In this document: positions 32,132 through 41,252 of the stretch, piece by piece | How the letters are laid out: each line of letters starts with the position of its first letter | Position numbering within the stretch: position 1 is the stretch's first letter | NCBI GenBank assembly: GCA_041660225.1 | Contig: JBAZWV010000001.1 | Coordinates: 1 to 64,000, forward strand | DNA from: JBAZWV01 sp041660225 | Lineage (GTDB): Bacteria; Patescibacteriota; Patescibacteriia; 2-12-FULL-60-25 | DNA: 64,000 nucleotides | Direction of reading: 5' to 3' | Made by a program: the position numbers and the translations under genes | The notes under the pieces: generated by a model | Database searches by the model: none | The model's input: the letters and a program-made list of their open reading frames with translations, nothing else | Told to the model about the DNA's origin: nothing

Positions 32132-33034
32132 ATGGCAATAACCAAACCAATCAAAGACCGGGTCCAGGCTCTCAAGGCCGAGTACGACGTCCTCCGCAAA
32201 GGCAAGGACTCGCTTTTGGTCATGATCGACGATGCCGAGGTGCCGGAGAGCGTCTACAACTCGAATGCAATCGAGAACTCTACCCTCACGCTCAAGGAGA
32301 CCGAGAAGATTCTTTTGGATATGGAAGTGGCACGAGACGTTTCCCTACGAGAGGTTTATGAGGCAAAAAATCTTGCTCGTGTCATCGGCTACATCCGCAC
32401 CAAGTCAAAAGAGACGGAAGTAAACCGCGAGCTTATATTGCTGCTCCATCAGATGCTTATTGGCGGCATCGATGACAAGATTGCCGGTCGCTTCCGCGGA
32501 CCAGGTGAGTATGTTCGCGTTGGCACCCATGTTGCTCCGGCTCCGGAGCAGGTTGAGCGTTTGATTGGAGTAACCCTCACTGAATATACGAGTGATATGT
32601 CTGCCTACTTCTTGGACAAGATCGCTAAATTCCATTTGGATTTTGAAACTACCCACCCGTTCTGCGATGGCAACGGCCGTATCGGTCGAGTGCTTATTTC
32701 GTACCAGCTTCAGCGACTCGGTTTCCCGATGATTATTATTCGAGACCGCGAGAAGAAGGAGTACTACAAATCGTTCGGCGACTACCGCGACGATCGGAAC
32801 ACCAAGACGCTTGAAAAGGTCATTTCTCTCGGCCTCATGGAGTCGCTCCACAAGCGCATCACATATCTCAAGGGCGATAAGGTCATTCGTCTTTCCGAAT
32901 ACACGAAAAGTCACACCAAATCTGCTTCAGCGATAACGAACGCCGCGCGCCGACAAAATATTCCTGCCTTCAGGGAGAAGGGTGTTTGGAAGATTAGCGA
33001 GAATTTTGAGTATAAACCCGGAGACGAAAAATAA
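32132..33034 (+). CDS. Fic-family protein with N-terminal inhibitory motif
   Basis: 300 residues. The active-site motif HPFCDGNGRIGR begins at His175, as in AMP-transferring Fic enzymes (HPFx(D/E)GNGRxxR). The inhibitory motif (S/T)xxxE(G/N) appears as SNAIEN (44-49), making it a class II, self-inhibited Fic. The C-terminal part (about 235-300) looks like a small winged helix. First gene of the defence operon. Target unknown; Fic proteins next to type I restriction genes recur in genomes and may regulate or guard the system. Confidence 0.9.
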   Translation: MAITKPIKDRVQALKAEYDVLRKGKDSLLVMIDDAEVPESVYNSNAIENSTLTLKETEKILLDMEVARDVSLREVYEAKNLARVIGYIRTKSKETEVNRELILLLHQMLIGGIDDKIAGRFRGPGEYVRVGTHVAPAPEQVERLIGVTLTEYTSDMSAYFLDKIAKFHLDFETTHPFCDGNGRIGRVLISYQLQRLGFPMIIIRDREKKEYYKSFGDYRDDRNTKTLEKVISLGLMESLHKRITYLKGDKVIRLSEYTKSHTKSASAITNAARRQNIPAFREKGVWKISENFEYKPGDEK

Positions 33035-33039
33035 AGTAT

Positions 33040-33831
33040 ATGGACCTATCACACCTCGACAAAAAATATTTCATAGACGCACATAAATACAATTGTCCTT
33101 TTTGCAAAAGGAATCATGTTACCTATCGGCTAGTCGACCGCTTCATTTTTAATTGGGGGGATAAAAAAATCTGTTATGGGTATTTGATCCGGTGCAATTC
33201 TGATGGATGCGAGAAAACATCTATGCACCTGAGCTTCAAGGAATTGCGAGAGTCATATACTCAATATAATCAGCGACAATACTACGATCGATTTGCACCA
33301 AATATCGATATTGATGCATCTTTATTTTTCTCTCAACCCACATCCTATTTTGTTTTAGACAATCGTGTTCCCGAAAAAGTCCGTGAGCTTATTTACGAAG
33401 CTGAAAATAGTCGCAAGTCTAACTTCCTTGTTGGCGCATCTGCATGCTTGCGAAAGGCGGTCTACGAACTTTTGGAGTACGAAAAAGCAATCGTAAAGAA
33501 TCCCAAAAGCGGACATGCCGACTATCAAGAAAGTATTAAAAATCTCAAGACGAAATTTCCAAGCGTTGCCCCAGAGCTTTTTGATGCGCTCGGTCATGTA
33601 CAGGAACTGGCAAGTGACAATGTTCACGAGGGTTCATGGGATGCATGGGATTCTCCCAAGCTTACGACTTTGATTGAGCTGACAAAGGCAACATTGCACG
33701 AGATGTACGTTGTTCCGGAAGAACGTAAAGAAAGGCTCGGGGTGTTGAGCCAACTCAAATCGGTATTTTCCAGTTCGAAAAACAGCCCAGAGGAAACGAA
33801 GGAAGTAGAGGAGGAAGTTAAACCCGAATAA
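33040..33831 (+). CDS. DUF4145-like protein of the RM operon
   Basis: 263 residues. An N-terminal zinc ribbon (NCPFCKRNH, then CNSDGCEKTSMHL) is followed by a helical domain (about 115-220, with SNFLVGASACLRKAVYELLEYE and LFDALGHVQELASDNVHEG) of the DUF4145 type often found beside restriction genes. The tail is acidic. It lies 5 bases after fic and 1 base before hsdM. Biochemical role unknown. Confidence 0.72.
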   Translation: MDLSHLDKKYFIDAHKYNCPFCKRNHVTYRLVDRFIFNWGDKKICYGYLIRCNSDGCEKTSMHLSFKELRESYTQYNQRQYYDRFAPNIDIDASLFFSQPTSYFVLDNRVPEKVRELIYEAENSRKSNFLVGASACLRKAVYELLEYEKAIVKNPKSGHADYQESIKNLKTKFPSVAPELFDALGHVQELASDNVHEGSWDAWDSPKLTTLIELTKATLHEMYVVPEERKERLGVLSQLKSVFSSSKNSPEETKEVEEEVKPE

Positions 33832-33832
33832 T

Positions 33833-36265
33833 ATGGCAATTAAAAAATCACAGCTTTATAGCTCGATCTGGCAAGGATGCGACGAACTGCGCGGAGGCAT
33901 GGATGCATCGCAGTACAAGGATTACGTCCTCGTGCTCTTGTTCGTGCGCTATGTCTCGGACAAATATGCAGGCAAGGCAAATCAGATTGTCGATGTTCCG
34001 GCTGGTGGCGGTTTTGCTGACCTCATAAAGCTCAAAGGCAAGACCGATATCGGCGAAGGCATCAACAAAGTCTTAAGCACCCTAGCTGAAGCGAACGGTC
34101 TGCATGGCGTTATCGACGCCGTGGACTTCAATGACGAGGATAAGCTCGGCAAGGGCAAAGACATGCAGGATCGGCTTTCAAACCTGATCGCCATCTTTGA
34201 GAATCCGGACCTAGACTTCAGCAAGAACCGCGCCGAGGGCGACGACCTTTTGGGCGACGCATACGAGTACCTGATGAAGCACTTTGCGGTTGAGTCAGGA
34301 AAGAGCAAGGGCCAGTTTTATACTCCGGCCGAAGTCTCTCGCATCATGTCCAAGGTCATCGATGTAAATAAAGCGACGACGAAGTCGCATACGGTCTACG
34401 ACCCTGCTTGTGGCAGCGGTTCGTTGCTTTTGAAAGTGGCAGACGAAGCTCCGGCAGACATCACGATCTACGGCCAGGAGCTCGACAATGCAACCGCTGG
34501 TCTCGCAGTGCTTAACATGTGGCTTCACGGCAAGCCGACGGCCGATATTAAGAAAGGCCAGAGCACACTTTCCACTCCACTCTTTACGGACAAGGGCGAA
34601 CTCAAGACTTTTGACTACGTCGTAGCCAATCCACCGTTTTCTTATAAGTCTTGGCGCAATGGTTTTGATCCTGAGCACGATCAATACGGACGTTTTGATG
34701 GCTTTGGCATTCCTCCCCAAAAGAGCGGTGACTATGCTTTTCTTCTGCACATCTTGAAGTCGCTCAAGAGCACCGGGACCGGCGCGGTTATTTTGCCTCA
34801 CGGTGTCCTGTTTCGTGGCAATGCCGAAGGTGATATCCGTAAAAACATCATTGAGCGTGGGTACATCAAGGGCATTATCGGACTTCCGGCCAACTTGTTT
34901 TACGGGACCGGCATTCCTGCCTGCATCATCGTGCTAGATAAAGCCGGAGCACAAGATCGCAAGGGTATTTTTATAATTGACGCCTCTAAGGGCTTCATAA
35001 AAGATGGCAACAAAAACCGCTTGCGCGAGCAAGATATCCGCAAGGCCATAGATACCTGGAACGATCAGATCGAGGTACCAAAATATTCTCGATTCGTAAG
35101 CAACGAGGAGATCCGAAAAAATGACTACAACCTCAACTTGCCTCGATACATAGATACGCAAGAGGTAGAAGACGTCCAAGATCTTGAAGCCCATCTTAAG
35201 GGTGGTATTCCCGACGCTGATATAACTGCATTGTCGACATACTGGGACATCTGCCCGACACTCAGGAATTCTCTTTTTAAGGCAAACGGCCGAAAGGGAT
35301 ACAGCGAGGTCACGATCTCGCACGATGACATTAAGAAGACGATTCTTACTCATCCCGAGTTCGATGTGTTCAGACAAAAAATATTGGTGATCGTTGGTAA
35401 GTGGCAGACCGCTTCGGCCTCTTTCCTGAAGTCACTCGATAATACCAACCACCCCAAGGCTGTCATCCAAAAAATAGCGGATGATTTAATTACTGCTTGT
35501 GCCAACCTACACCTCGTCGACAAATACGACATATATCAGCACTTGATGGCTTATTGGGAGGAAGCGATTCAGGACGATACACACATAATTACCGTTGATG
35601 GTTGGAAGTCGGGCAACGAGGTAATTCGACTCCAGAGAGAAAACAAAGGCAAGAAAAAAGACATCGAGGGCCTGAGCGGTCTTGAGGGACGTCTCATCCC
35701 CATCTCACTTATCATTAAAACCTATTTCGCTAAGGAGCAGAAAATCCTTGACGATCTGAATGCTGCACTTGAACAGGTCGCGGTTGACATGGACGCAATG
35801 AAGGACGAACACGGTGGTGAGGAGGGTCAACTAACTGAAGTCATTGATAACGAAAAAATCAGCAAAGTCAGTGTGCAGAAACGAATCAAAGAAATTAAAG
35901 GCAGTACTGATGATGCCGATGAGCTCACCGTGCTTGAAAGATACTTAGCTCTGTTCGACAAGGAAACTGAGACGAAAAAATCAATCAAGGATGCGGAGAA
36001 GGAATTGGAGAAGAAGGTGCTTGCGAAATACCCGACTCTTGCTATTGAGGAAATCAAAACTCTCGTCGTGGATCGTAAGTGGATGGATGAACTTTCAGCA
36101 CGAGTCTTAGGCGAAGTGGACCGTCTATCTCAAACGCTTGCAGGAAGGGTTAAAGAGTTAGCTGAGCGATATGCCGAGCCACTGCCAGCGATTGCGAAGG
36201 AGGTCGCAGAACTCCAGAAAAAAGCTGAAGTCCACCTTGCCAAGATGGGGTTTGGTTTGAAATAG
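33833..36265 (+). CDS. hsdM: Type I restriction-modification DNA methyltransferase subunit (HsdM), extended
   Basis: N6-adenine methyltransferase of the HsdMSR complex. The N-terminal helical domain (1-150) precedes SAM motif I DPACGSGSLLL (from residue 190) and the catalytic NPPF (266-269). At 810 residues it is much longer than the usual 500 or so; residues about 430-810 add helical and coiled-coil segments (for example DAEKELEKKVLAKYPTLAIEEI). Overall order hsdM-hsdS-hsdR with 1-3 base gaps indicates one operon. Confidence 0.94.
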   Translation: MAIKKSQLYSSIWQGCDELRGGMDASQYKDYVLVLLFVRYVSDKYAGKANQIVDVPAGGGFADLIKLKGKTDIGEGINKVLSTLAEANGLHGVIDAVDFNDEDKLGKGKDMQDRLSNLIAIFENPDLDFSKNRAEGDDLLGDAYEYLMKHFAVESGKSKGQFYTPAEVSRIMSKVIDVNKATTKSHTVYDPACGSGSLLLKVADEAPADITIYGQELDNATAGLAVLNMWLHGKPTADIKKGQSTLSTPLFTDKGELKTFDYVVANPPFSYKSWRNGFDPEHDQYGRFDGFGIPPQKSGDYAFLLHILKSLKSTGTGAVILPHGVLFRGNAEGDIRKNIIERGYIKGIIGLPANLFYGTGIPACIIVLDKAGAQDRKGIFIIDASKGFIKDGNKNRLREQDIRKAIDTWNDQIEVPKYSRFVSNEEIRKNDYNLNLPRYIDTQEVEDVQDLEAHLKGGIPDADITALSTYWDICPTLRNSLFKANGRKGYSEVTISHDDIKKTILTHPEFDVFRQKILVIVGKWQTASASFLKSLDNTNHPKAVIQKIADDLITACANLHLVDKYDIYQHLMAYWEEAIQDDTHIITVDGWKSGNEVIRLQRENKGKKKDIEGLSGLEGRLIPISLIIKTYFAKEQKILDDLNAALEQVAVDMDAMKDEHGGEEGQLTEVIDNEKISKVSVQKRIKEIKGSTDDADELTVLERYLALFDKETETKKSIKDAEKELEKKVLAKYPTLAIEEIKTLVVDRKWMDELSARVLGEVDRLSQTLAGRVKELAERYAEPLPAIAKEVAELQKKAEVHLAKMGFGLK

Positions 36266-36267
36266 CT

Positions 36268-37500
36268 ATGACTACTACCGCACAAAAAATTCCATCAGGA
36301 TATAAGCAGACCGACATCGGTGTGGTTCCGGCTGACTGGGATATTAAAAGGATTGAGGAACTAACACCTCAAGGTAAAAAATACGGCATCGTGGATGGTC
36401 CTTTCGGTTCGAATCTTAAGACTGAACACTACCGTAAATCAGGCATCCCAATAATCACAAGTGGTTACGTGACCGATGGTCACTTCTCTGCTGATGAGTA
36501 CCTGTATGTCGATAAAGAGAAATTCAAACAGGAAAAGAGGAGCGCGGTTAAAGGAGGCGATATTGTGATGGCAAAAATAGGTGCAAGGTGTGGTGCAAGT
36601 GCGATTTTACCTAAAAACCATGCAGAGGGAATCTTGTCCGGAAACGCGCTAAAGATTTCAATCGACGAGAATCGATTCTCGACGTTTTTCGTATGGCAGA
36701 TTTTATGGAACCTTTATTCCAGAGGAGATTTGGAATCAATCAGAAGCACTGGAGCACAACCAGCCCTTTCAATGGCGAATCTGAAAAAATATCAAATCGC
36801 TATCCCTACAGTTAAAGCTCAGCAAGAAGATATTGCGACCGCCCTTTCAGATGCCGATGAGCTAATCGACAAACTAAAATTTTTAATTGCGAAGAAACGA
36901 AATATCAAACGAGGAGCCATGCAGGAGTTGCTTAGTGGTAAATGTCGCTTGCCGGGATTCTCTGAAAAATGGGAGACAAAGAAACTCGGTGATCTATTAG
37001 ATTATGAACAGCCGACACCTTATCTGGTTAAGAACACCGACTACAGCGATAGTCACAGTATCCCCGTATTGACCGCAGGTAAAACATTTATACTCGGGTA
37101 CACAGCCGAGGAAACGGGGGTATTCCAAAATCTCCCGACGATAATTTTCGATGATTTCACTACGGCCATGAAATATGTTGATTTTCCTTTTAAAGCAAAG
37201 TCCTCGGCAATGAAAATGCTTGTGCCAAAGAACAAAGACGTAAACCTGAAATTTGTCTTTGCAAAAATGCAGCTTATCGATTTCAAGCTCGGAGACCATA
37301 AACGGTATTGGATTTCGGAATATCAAAATATCGAGATAGCCACTCCCAAACCCGATGAGCAGACCGCTATCGCCAGCACCCTCTCAGACATGGACACGGA
37401 GATCGAAAAACTTGAGTCGCAGCTCACCAAATATCAGGACATCAAACAAGGAATGATGCAGTCGCTTTTAACCGGGAAAATAAGATTACTCGCAAAATAA
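36268..37500 (+). CDS. hsdS: Type I restriction-modification specificity subunit (HsdS)
   Basis: 410 residues with two target-recognition domains, each followed by a conserved helix: QEDIATALSDADELIDKLKFLIAKKRNIKRGAMQELLSGKCRLPGF around 190-233 and EQTAIASTLSDMDTEIEKLESQL near 365-387. The pair of spacer helices sets the gap between the two halves of a bipartite DNA site. No repeats or inverted partial hsdS copies are nearby, so phase-variable shuffling is not suggested. Confidence 0.94.
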   Translation: MTTTAQKIPSGYKQTDIGVVPADWDIKRIEELTPQGKKYGIVDGPFGSNLKTEHYRKSGIPIITSGYVTDGHFSADEYLYVDKEKFKQEKRSAVKGGDIVMAKIGARCGASAILPKNHAEGILSGNALKISIDENRFSTFFVWQILWNLYSRGDLESIRSTGAQPALSMANLKKYQIAIPTVKAQQEDIATALSDADELIDKLKFLIAKKRNIKRGAMQELLSGKCRLPGFSEKWETKKLGDLLDYEQPTPYLVKNTDYSDSHSIPVLTAGKTFILGYTAEETGVFQNLPTIIFDDFTTAMKYVDFPFKAKSSAMKMLVPKNKDVNLKFVFAKMQLIDFKLGDHKRYWISEYQNIEIATPKPDEQTAIASTLSDMDTEIEKLESQLTKYQDIKQGMMQSLLTGKIRLLAK

Positions 37501-37501
37501 T

Positions 37502-40500
37502 ATGGACACACCAAACACAACCAAAGTCGGACAGCTGGAGCGCAAGACGCAAAACCGCATTGTGTCCCTATTCCGCGATCGACTCGGCTACGACTATCTC
37601 GGTAACTGGGAGGAGCGTGGCGATAACAGCAACGTCGAAGAGGGCTACTTGCGCTTGTTCTTGGCTCGCGCCGGGCACAGCGAGGCTCTCATCCAAAAGG
37701 CCATAACTGAATTCAAGAAAGCGGCCAACCATTCGCAGATGAGTCTGTACGATCTCAATAAAGAAGCGTACAGCATGCTTCGCTACGGCATCAAAGTCCG
37801 CGAGGAGCTCGGAGAAAACTATCAGACTGTCTGGCCGATCGATTGGCAGAATCCGGAGAACAACCATTTTGGTATTGCCGAAGAGGTCACCATTCGTGGA
37901 AACCGCACCAAGCGTCCGGACATCGTGCTGTACGTGAACGGCATCGCTCTTGGCGTGCTTGAGCTCAAGCGCAGCATTGTCTCTGTGTCCGAGGGTATCC
38001 GGCAGAACATCGGCAACCAAAAAGAGGAATTCATCAAGACGTTCTTTGGCACAGTCCAATTGCTCATGGCCGGTAACGACACCGAGGGCTTGGTATACGG
38101 CACGACCGAAACTACCGAGGAGCACTACCTCACTTGGAAGGAGCCCGGCCTCGGCAACGAGAGCCGACTCGATCGCTCAATACTCCAGCTGTGCGACAAG
38201 AAGCGGCTGCTTGAAATTGTGCATGATTTTATCGTCTTTGACAGCGGTATCAAAAAGACCGCTCGGCACAATCAATACTTCGGTGTAAAGGCTGCACGCG
38301 AATTCGTTCAGCGTCATGAGGGTGGAATCATCTGGCACACGCAAGGAAGCGGTAAGAGCCTCACGATGGTCTGGCTCGCCAAGTGGATTCGGGAGAATGT
38401 CACCGACGCTCGCGTCCTGTTGCTTACCGATCGTACTGAACTCGACGATCAGATTGAAAAAGTATTCTTTGGCGTTGATGAGAAAATCCATCGCACTAAA
38501 AGCTCGAGGGAACTCCTTGCCGAACTCAATACCAAGGACAAGTGGTTGCTCTGTTCTCTCGTCCACAAATTCGGCCGCGTGGGTGCTAGTGGCAGTCCGG
38601 ATGTCGACGATTATGTCGCCGAGATAAAGAAGAATTTACCCAAGGACTTCTCTGCTAAGGGTAATCTCTTTGTGTTCGTTGACGAATGCCACCGCTCTCA
38701 TACCGGCAAACTGCACGAGGCAATGAGGGAGCTTTTGCCTAACGCCACGTTTATCGGCTTTACCGGCACGCCGCTTCTCAAGGTCGACAAATCCAACAGC
38801 ATTGGCGCGTTCGGACCGTACATCCACACCTACAAATACAACGAAGCCGTTGCCGACAAGGTGGTTTTGGATTTGCGCTACGAAGCTCGTCGCGTTGATC
38901 AGAACCTTACCTCGCAAGAGAAAATCGATGAGTGGTTTGAGGAACGAACTCGCGGACTTACTGACGTCGCCAAGGCTGAGCTCAAGCGACGCTGGGGCAC
39001 GATGCAGAGCCTGCTCTCGTCTCGTTCTCGCCTTGAAAAAGTAGTGTTCGATATCCTCGACGACTTCTACAAAAAGGATCGTCTAGCGAGCGGTCGCGGT
39101 AACGCCATGCTTGTCGCGAGCAGTATCTACGAAGCCTGCCAGTACTACGAGATATTCCAAGCCCAGGGCTTTACCAAGTGTGCCGTCGTTACCTCGTATG
39201 AGCCGGGTGCGCTCTCTACCGACACTCGTGAGTATGCCGTCTACCAGAAAATGCTGAATGGTAAGAGCACGGAAGATTTCGAGAAAGAGATCAAAAAGAA
39301 ATTCATCGAGCAGCCAGGCCAAATGCAGCTCCTTATCGTCGTGGACAAATTGCTCACCGGCTTTGACGCGCCTCCGGCCACGTATCTCTACATCGACAAG
39401 AATATGCAGGATCACGGCTTGTTCCAGGCGATCTGCCGCGTGAACCGCTTGGATGGCGAGGACAAGGAGTACGGCTATATCGTCGACTATCGTGACCTAT
39501 TCAAGAAATTGGAGAAAGCTGTTGGTGATTACACCGCCGGTGCTCTCGAGGGCTTCGATAAAGAGGATGTGCTCGGGCTTCTTAAGGACCGTCTGGAGGA
39601 AGGCAAAAAGGATTTGGACGAGGCGTTGGAAATCGTCCGCGCTCTCTGCGAACCGGTTGCTCCCCCGAAAGACTCGGCCGCATATATTCGCTACTTCTGC
39701 GGTGACGTAGAGAATCCGTATTCGCTCAAGGAGAACGAGATCAAGCGTGTGAAGCTCTACAAAACTGTCAGTCACTTGCTCCGTGCCTATGCTGATATCG
39801 CCAACGACATGGTTGGTGTTGGATACAGCAAAGAGCAGGCGCAGGCTATGGAGCGCGAGGTCACCCACTTTGAACAAGTACGAATGGAAGTGAAGCTCGC
39901 CAGTGGCGACTACATTGATCTGAAGAAATACGAGCCTGCGATGCGTGCGCTTATCGACCGCTACATCACCGCCACCGAAAGCGAGAAGCTCTCGGCCTTT
40001 GACGATATGACTCTCGTGGACTTGATGGTGGAGAAGGGTGAGGACGCGATAAATGACTTGCCGGAAAATGTAAGGCAGAGCCAAGAGGCCGTAGCCGAGA
40101 CCATCGAGAACAACGTTCGCAAGCTGATCATCGACGAGATGCCGACAAACCCAAAGTACTACTTGCGTATGTCTGAGCTCTTGGACGAGCTGGTGAAGAA
40201 GCGTAAGCAGGCGGATGTCGAATATCGGGACTATCTCAAGCAGGTCGTCGCCCTTTCCAAGAAAGTGAAGAACCCGATGGATGAGGCAGTCGGTGTGGAG
40301 ATAAACACTTCAGCCAAGCGAGCTCTCTACGACAACCTGGGACAGGATGTGGCTAAGGCTCTGATCGTGCACGAGGCGATCACGGGCGCAAGGCAATCCG
40401 ACTGGCGTGGCAACCACCTGAAAGAGCGAGCAATCAAGATTGAAATTAAAAAGGCTTTGCCTGATATCGGGGACGAGGAGCTTAAGAATCTCTTTGAGAT

Positions 40501-40525
40501 TATCAAAAACCAAAATGAGTACTAA
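37502..40525 (+). CDS. hsdR: Type I restriction enzyme endonuclease/translocase subunit (HsdR)
   Basis: 1007 residues. The PD-(D/E)xK nuclease is seen in RPDIVLYVNGIALGVLELKRS (about 138-158). The SF2 motor has Walker A QGSGKS (281-286) and DECH (394-397), with GFTGTPL as motif III and RVNRLD late in the motor. The C-terminal helical part (700-1007) contacts HsdM. All key residues appear intact, so the system is probably active. It overlaps the following metallopeptidase gene by 11 bases. Confidence 0.96.
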   Translation: MDTPNTTKVGQLERKTQNRIVSLFRDRLGYDYLGNWEERGDNSNVEEGYLRLFLARAGHSEALIQKAITEFKKAANHSQMSLYDLNKEAYSMLRYGIKVREELGENYQTVWPIDWQNPENNHFGIAEEVTIRGNRTKRPDIVLYVNGIALGVLELKRSIVSVSEGIRQNIGNQKEEFIKTFFGTVQLLMAGNDTEGLVYGTTETTEEHYLTWKEPGLGNESRLDRSILQLCDKKRLLEIVHDFIVFDSGIKKTARHNQYFGVKAAREFVQRHEGGIIWHTQGSGKSLTMVWLAKWIRENVTDARVLLLTDRTELDDQIEKVFFGVDEKIHRTKSSRELLAELNTKDKWLLCSLVHKFGRVGASGSPDVDDYVAEIKKNLPKDFSAKGNLFVFVDECHRSHTGKLHEAMRELLPNATFIGFTGTPLLKVDKSNSIGAFGPYIHTYKYNEAVADKVVLDLRYEARRVDQNLTSQEKIDEWFEERTRGLTDVAKAELKRRWGTMQSLLSSRSRLEKVVFDILDDFYKKDRLASGRGNAMLVASSIYEACQYYEIFQAQGFTKCAVVTSYEPGALSTDTREYAVYQKMLNGKSTEDFEKEIKKKFIEQPGQMQLLIVVDKLLTGFDAPPATYLYIDKNMQDHGLFQAICRVNRLDGEDKEYGYIVDYRDLFKKLEKAVGDYTAGALEGFDKEDVLGLLKDRLEEGKKDLDEALEIVRALCEPVAPPKDSAAYIRYFCGDVENPYSLKENEIKRVKLYKTVSHLLRAYADIANDMVGVGYSKEQAQAMEREVTHFEQVRMEVKLASGDYIDLKKYEPAMRALIDRYITATESEKLSAFDDMTLVDLMVEKGEDAINDLPENVRQSQEAVAETIENNVRKLIIDEMPTNPKYYLRMSELLDELVKKRKQADVEYRDYLKQVVALSKKVKNPMDEAVGVEINTSAKRALYDNLGQDVAKALIVHEAITGARQSDWRGNHLKERAIKIEIKKALPDIGDEELKNLFEIIKNQNEY

Positions 40526-41240
40526 CTCTCTCTTACAGCTTGGCACCGTCGAGGTCTTGGTCGTCCGCAAGCCGATCAAAAACCTGCACTTGGCAGTATT
40601 GCCACCGGCCGGGCGTGTTCGAGTGACTTCTCCGGAGAACATGAAAGACGATGCAATCCGGACCCTTATCGCCACAAGGCTCCCTTGGATCAAGCGTCAG
40701 CAAGGACGATTCGCCGGTCAGGAACGCCAGACCAAGCGAACGTATGTATCCGGTGAGAGCCATTACTTTTTCGGTAAGCGATACCGCCTCGAGCTGGTGT
40801 ACAAGAACGAGGTACCTGCGGTCTTTCTGAAGGGCAAAAATAAAATCATCTTGCAGGTGCGTCCCAAGAGTCCGATAGCGAAGCGGCATGAGGTGATGAC
40901 AGAGTGGTATCGCAAACAGCTCCAACCGATCCTTGAGAACTTGATAACGAAGTGGCAGAAGAAGATTGGCGTCCAGACGAGCTATTGGGGCATCAAGCAG
41001 ATGAAGACTCGTTGGGGCACCTGCAATCACAAACGCGCACGCGTGCTGCTCAATCTCGAGCTCGCCAAGAAACCGCTTCCCTGTGTGGAATATGTCGTCG
41101 CTCACGAGCTCCTGCATGTGATCGAGAAAAAGCACAACGATAAGTTTGTCGGCCTTATGACTAAGCACGTTCCCAAGTGGCGCAGCATCAAAGACGAGCT
41201 AAATGGCTTCGTCCTCTCGCACGAGGAATGGAGGCACTAA
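40515..41240 (+). CDS. YgjP/DUF45-type metallopeptidase
   Basis: 241 residues. The zinc site is HELLH (197-201) with a further His207 (HELLHVIEKKH), preceded by TRWGTCNHKRARVLLNLELAK, the YgjP/SprT-like pattern. Such genes commonly follow hsdR; their substrate is unknown, and control of restriction by proteolysis of a subunit is an attractive but unproven idea. The ATG at 40515 lies inside the hsdR end, so translation is coupled. Confidence 0.88.
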   Translation: MSTNSLLQLGTVEVLVVRKPIKNLHLAVLPPAGRVRVTSPENMKDDAIRTLIATRLPWIKRQQGRFAGQERQTKRTYVSGESHYFFGKRYRLELVYKNEVPAVFLKGKNKIILQVRPKSPIAKRHEVMTEWYRKQLQPILENLITKWQKKIGVQTSYWGIKQMKTRWGTCNHKRARVLLNLELAKKPLPCVEYVVAHELLHVIEKKHNDKFVGLMTKHVPKWRSIKDELNGFVLSHEEWRH

Positions 41241-41252
41241 TTTTTATAACCT

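Noticed and set aside
36268..37500. Phase-variable hsdS
   Set aside because: No second hsdS copy, inverted repeats, or simple-sequence tract in or near the gene.
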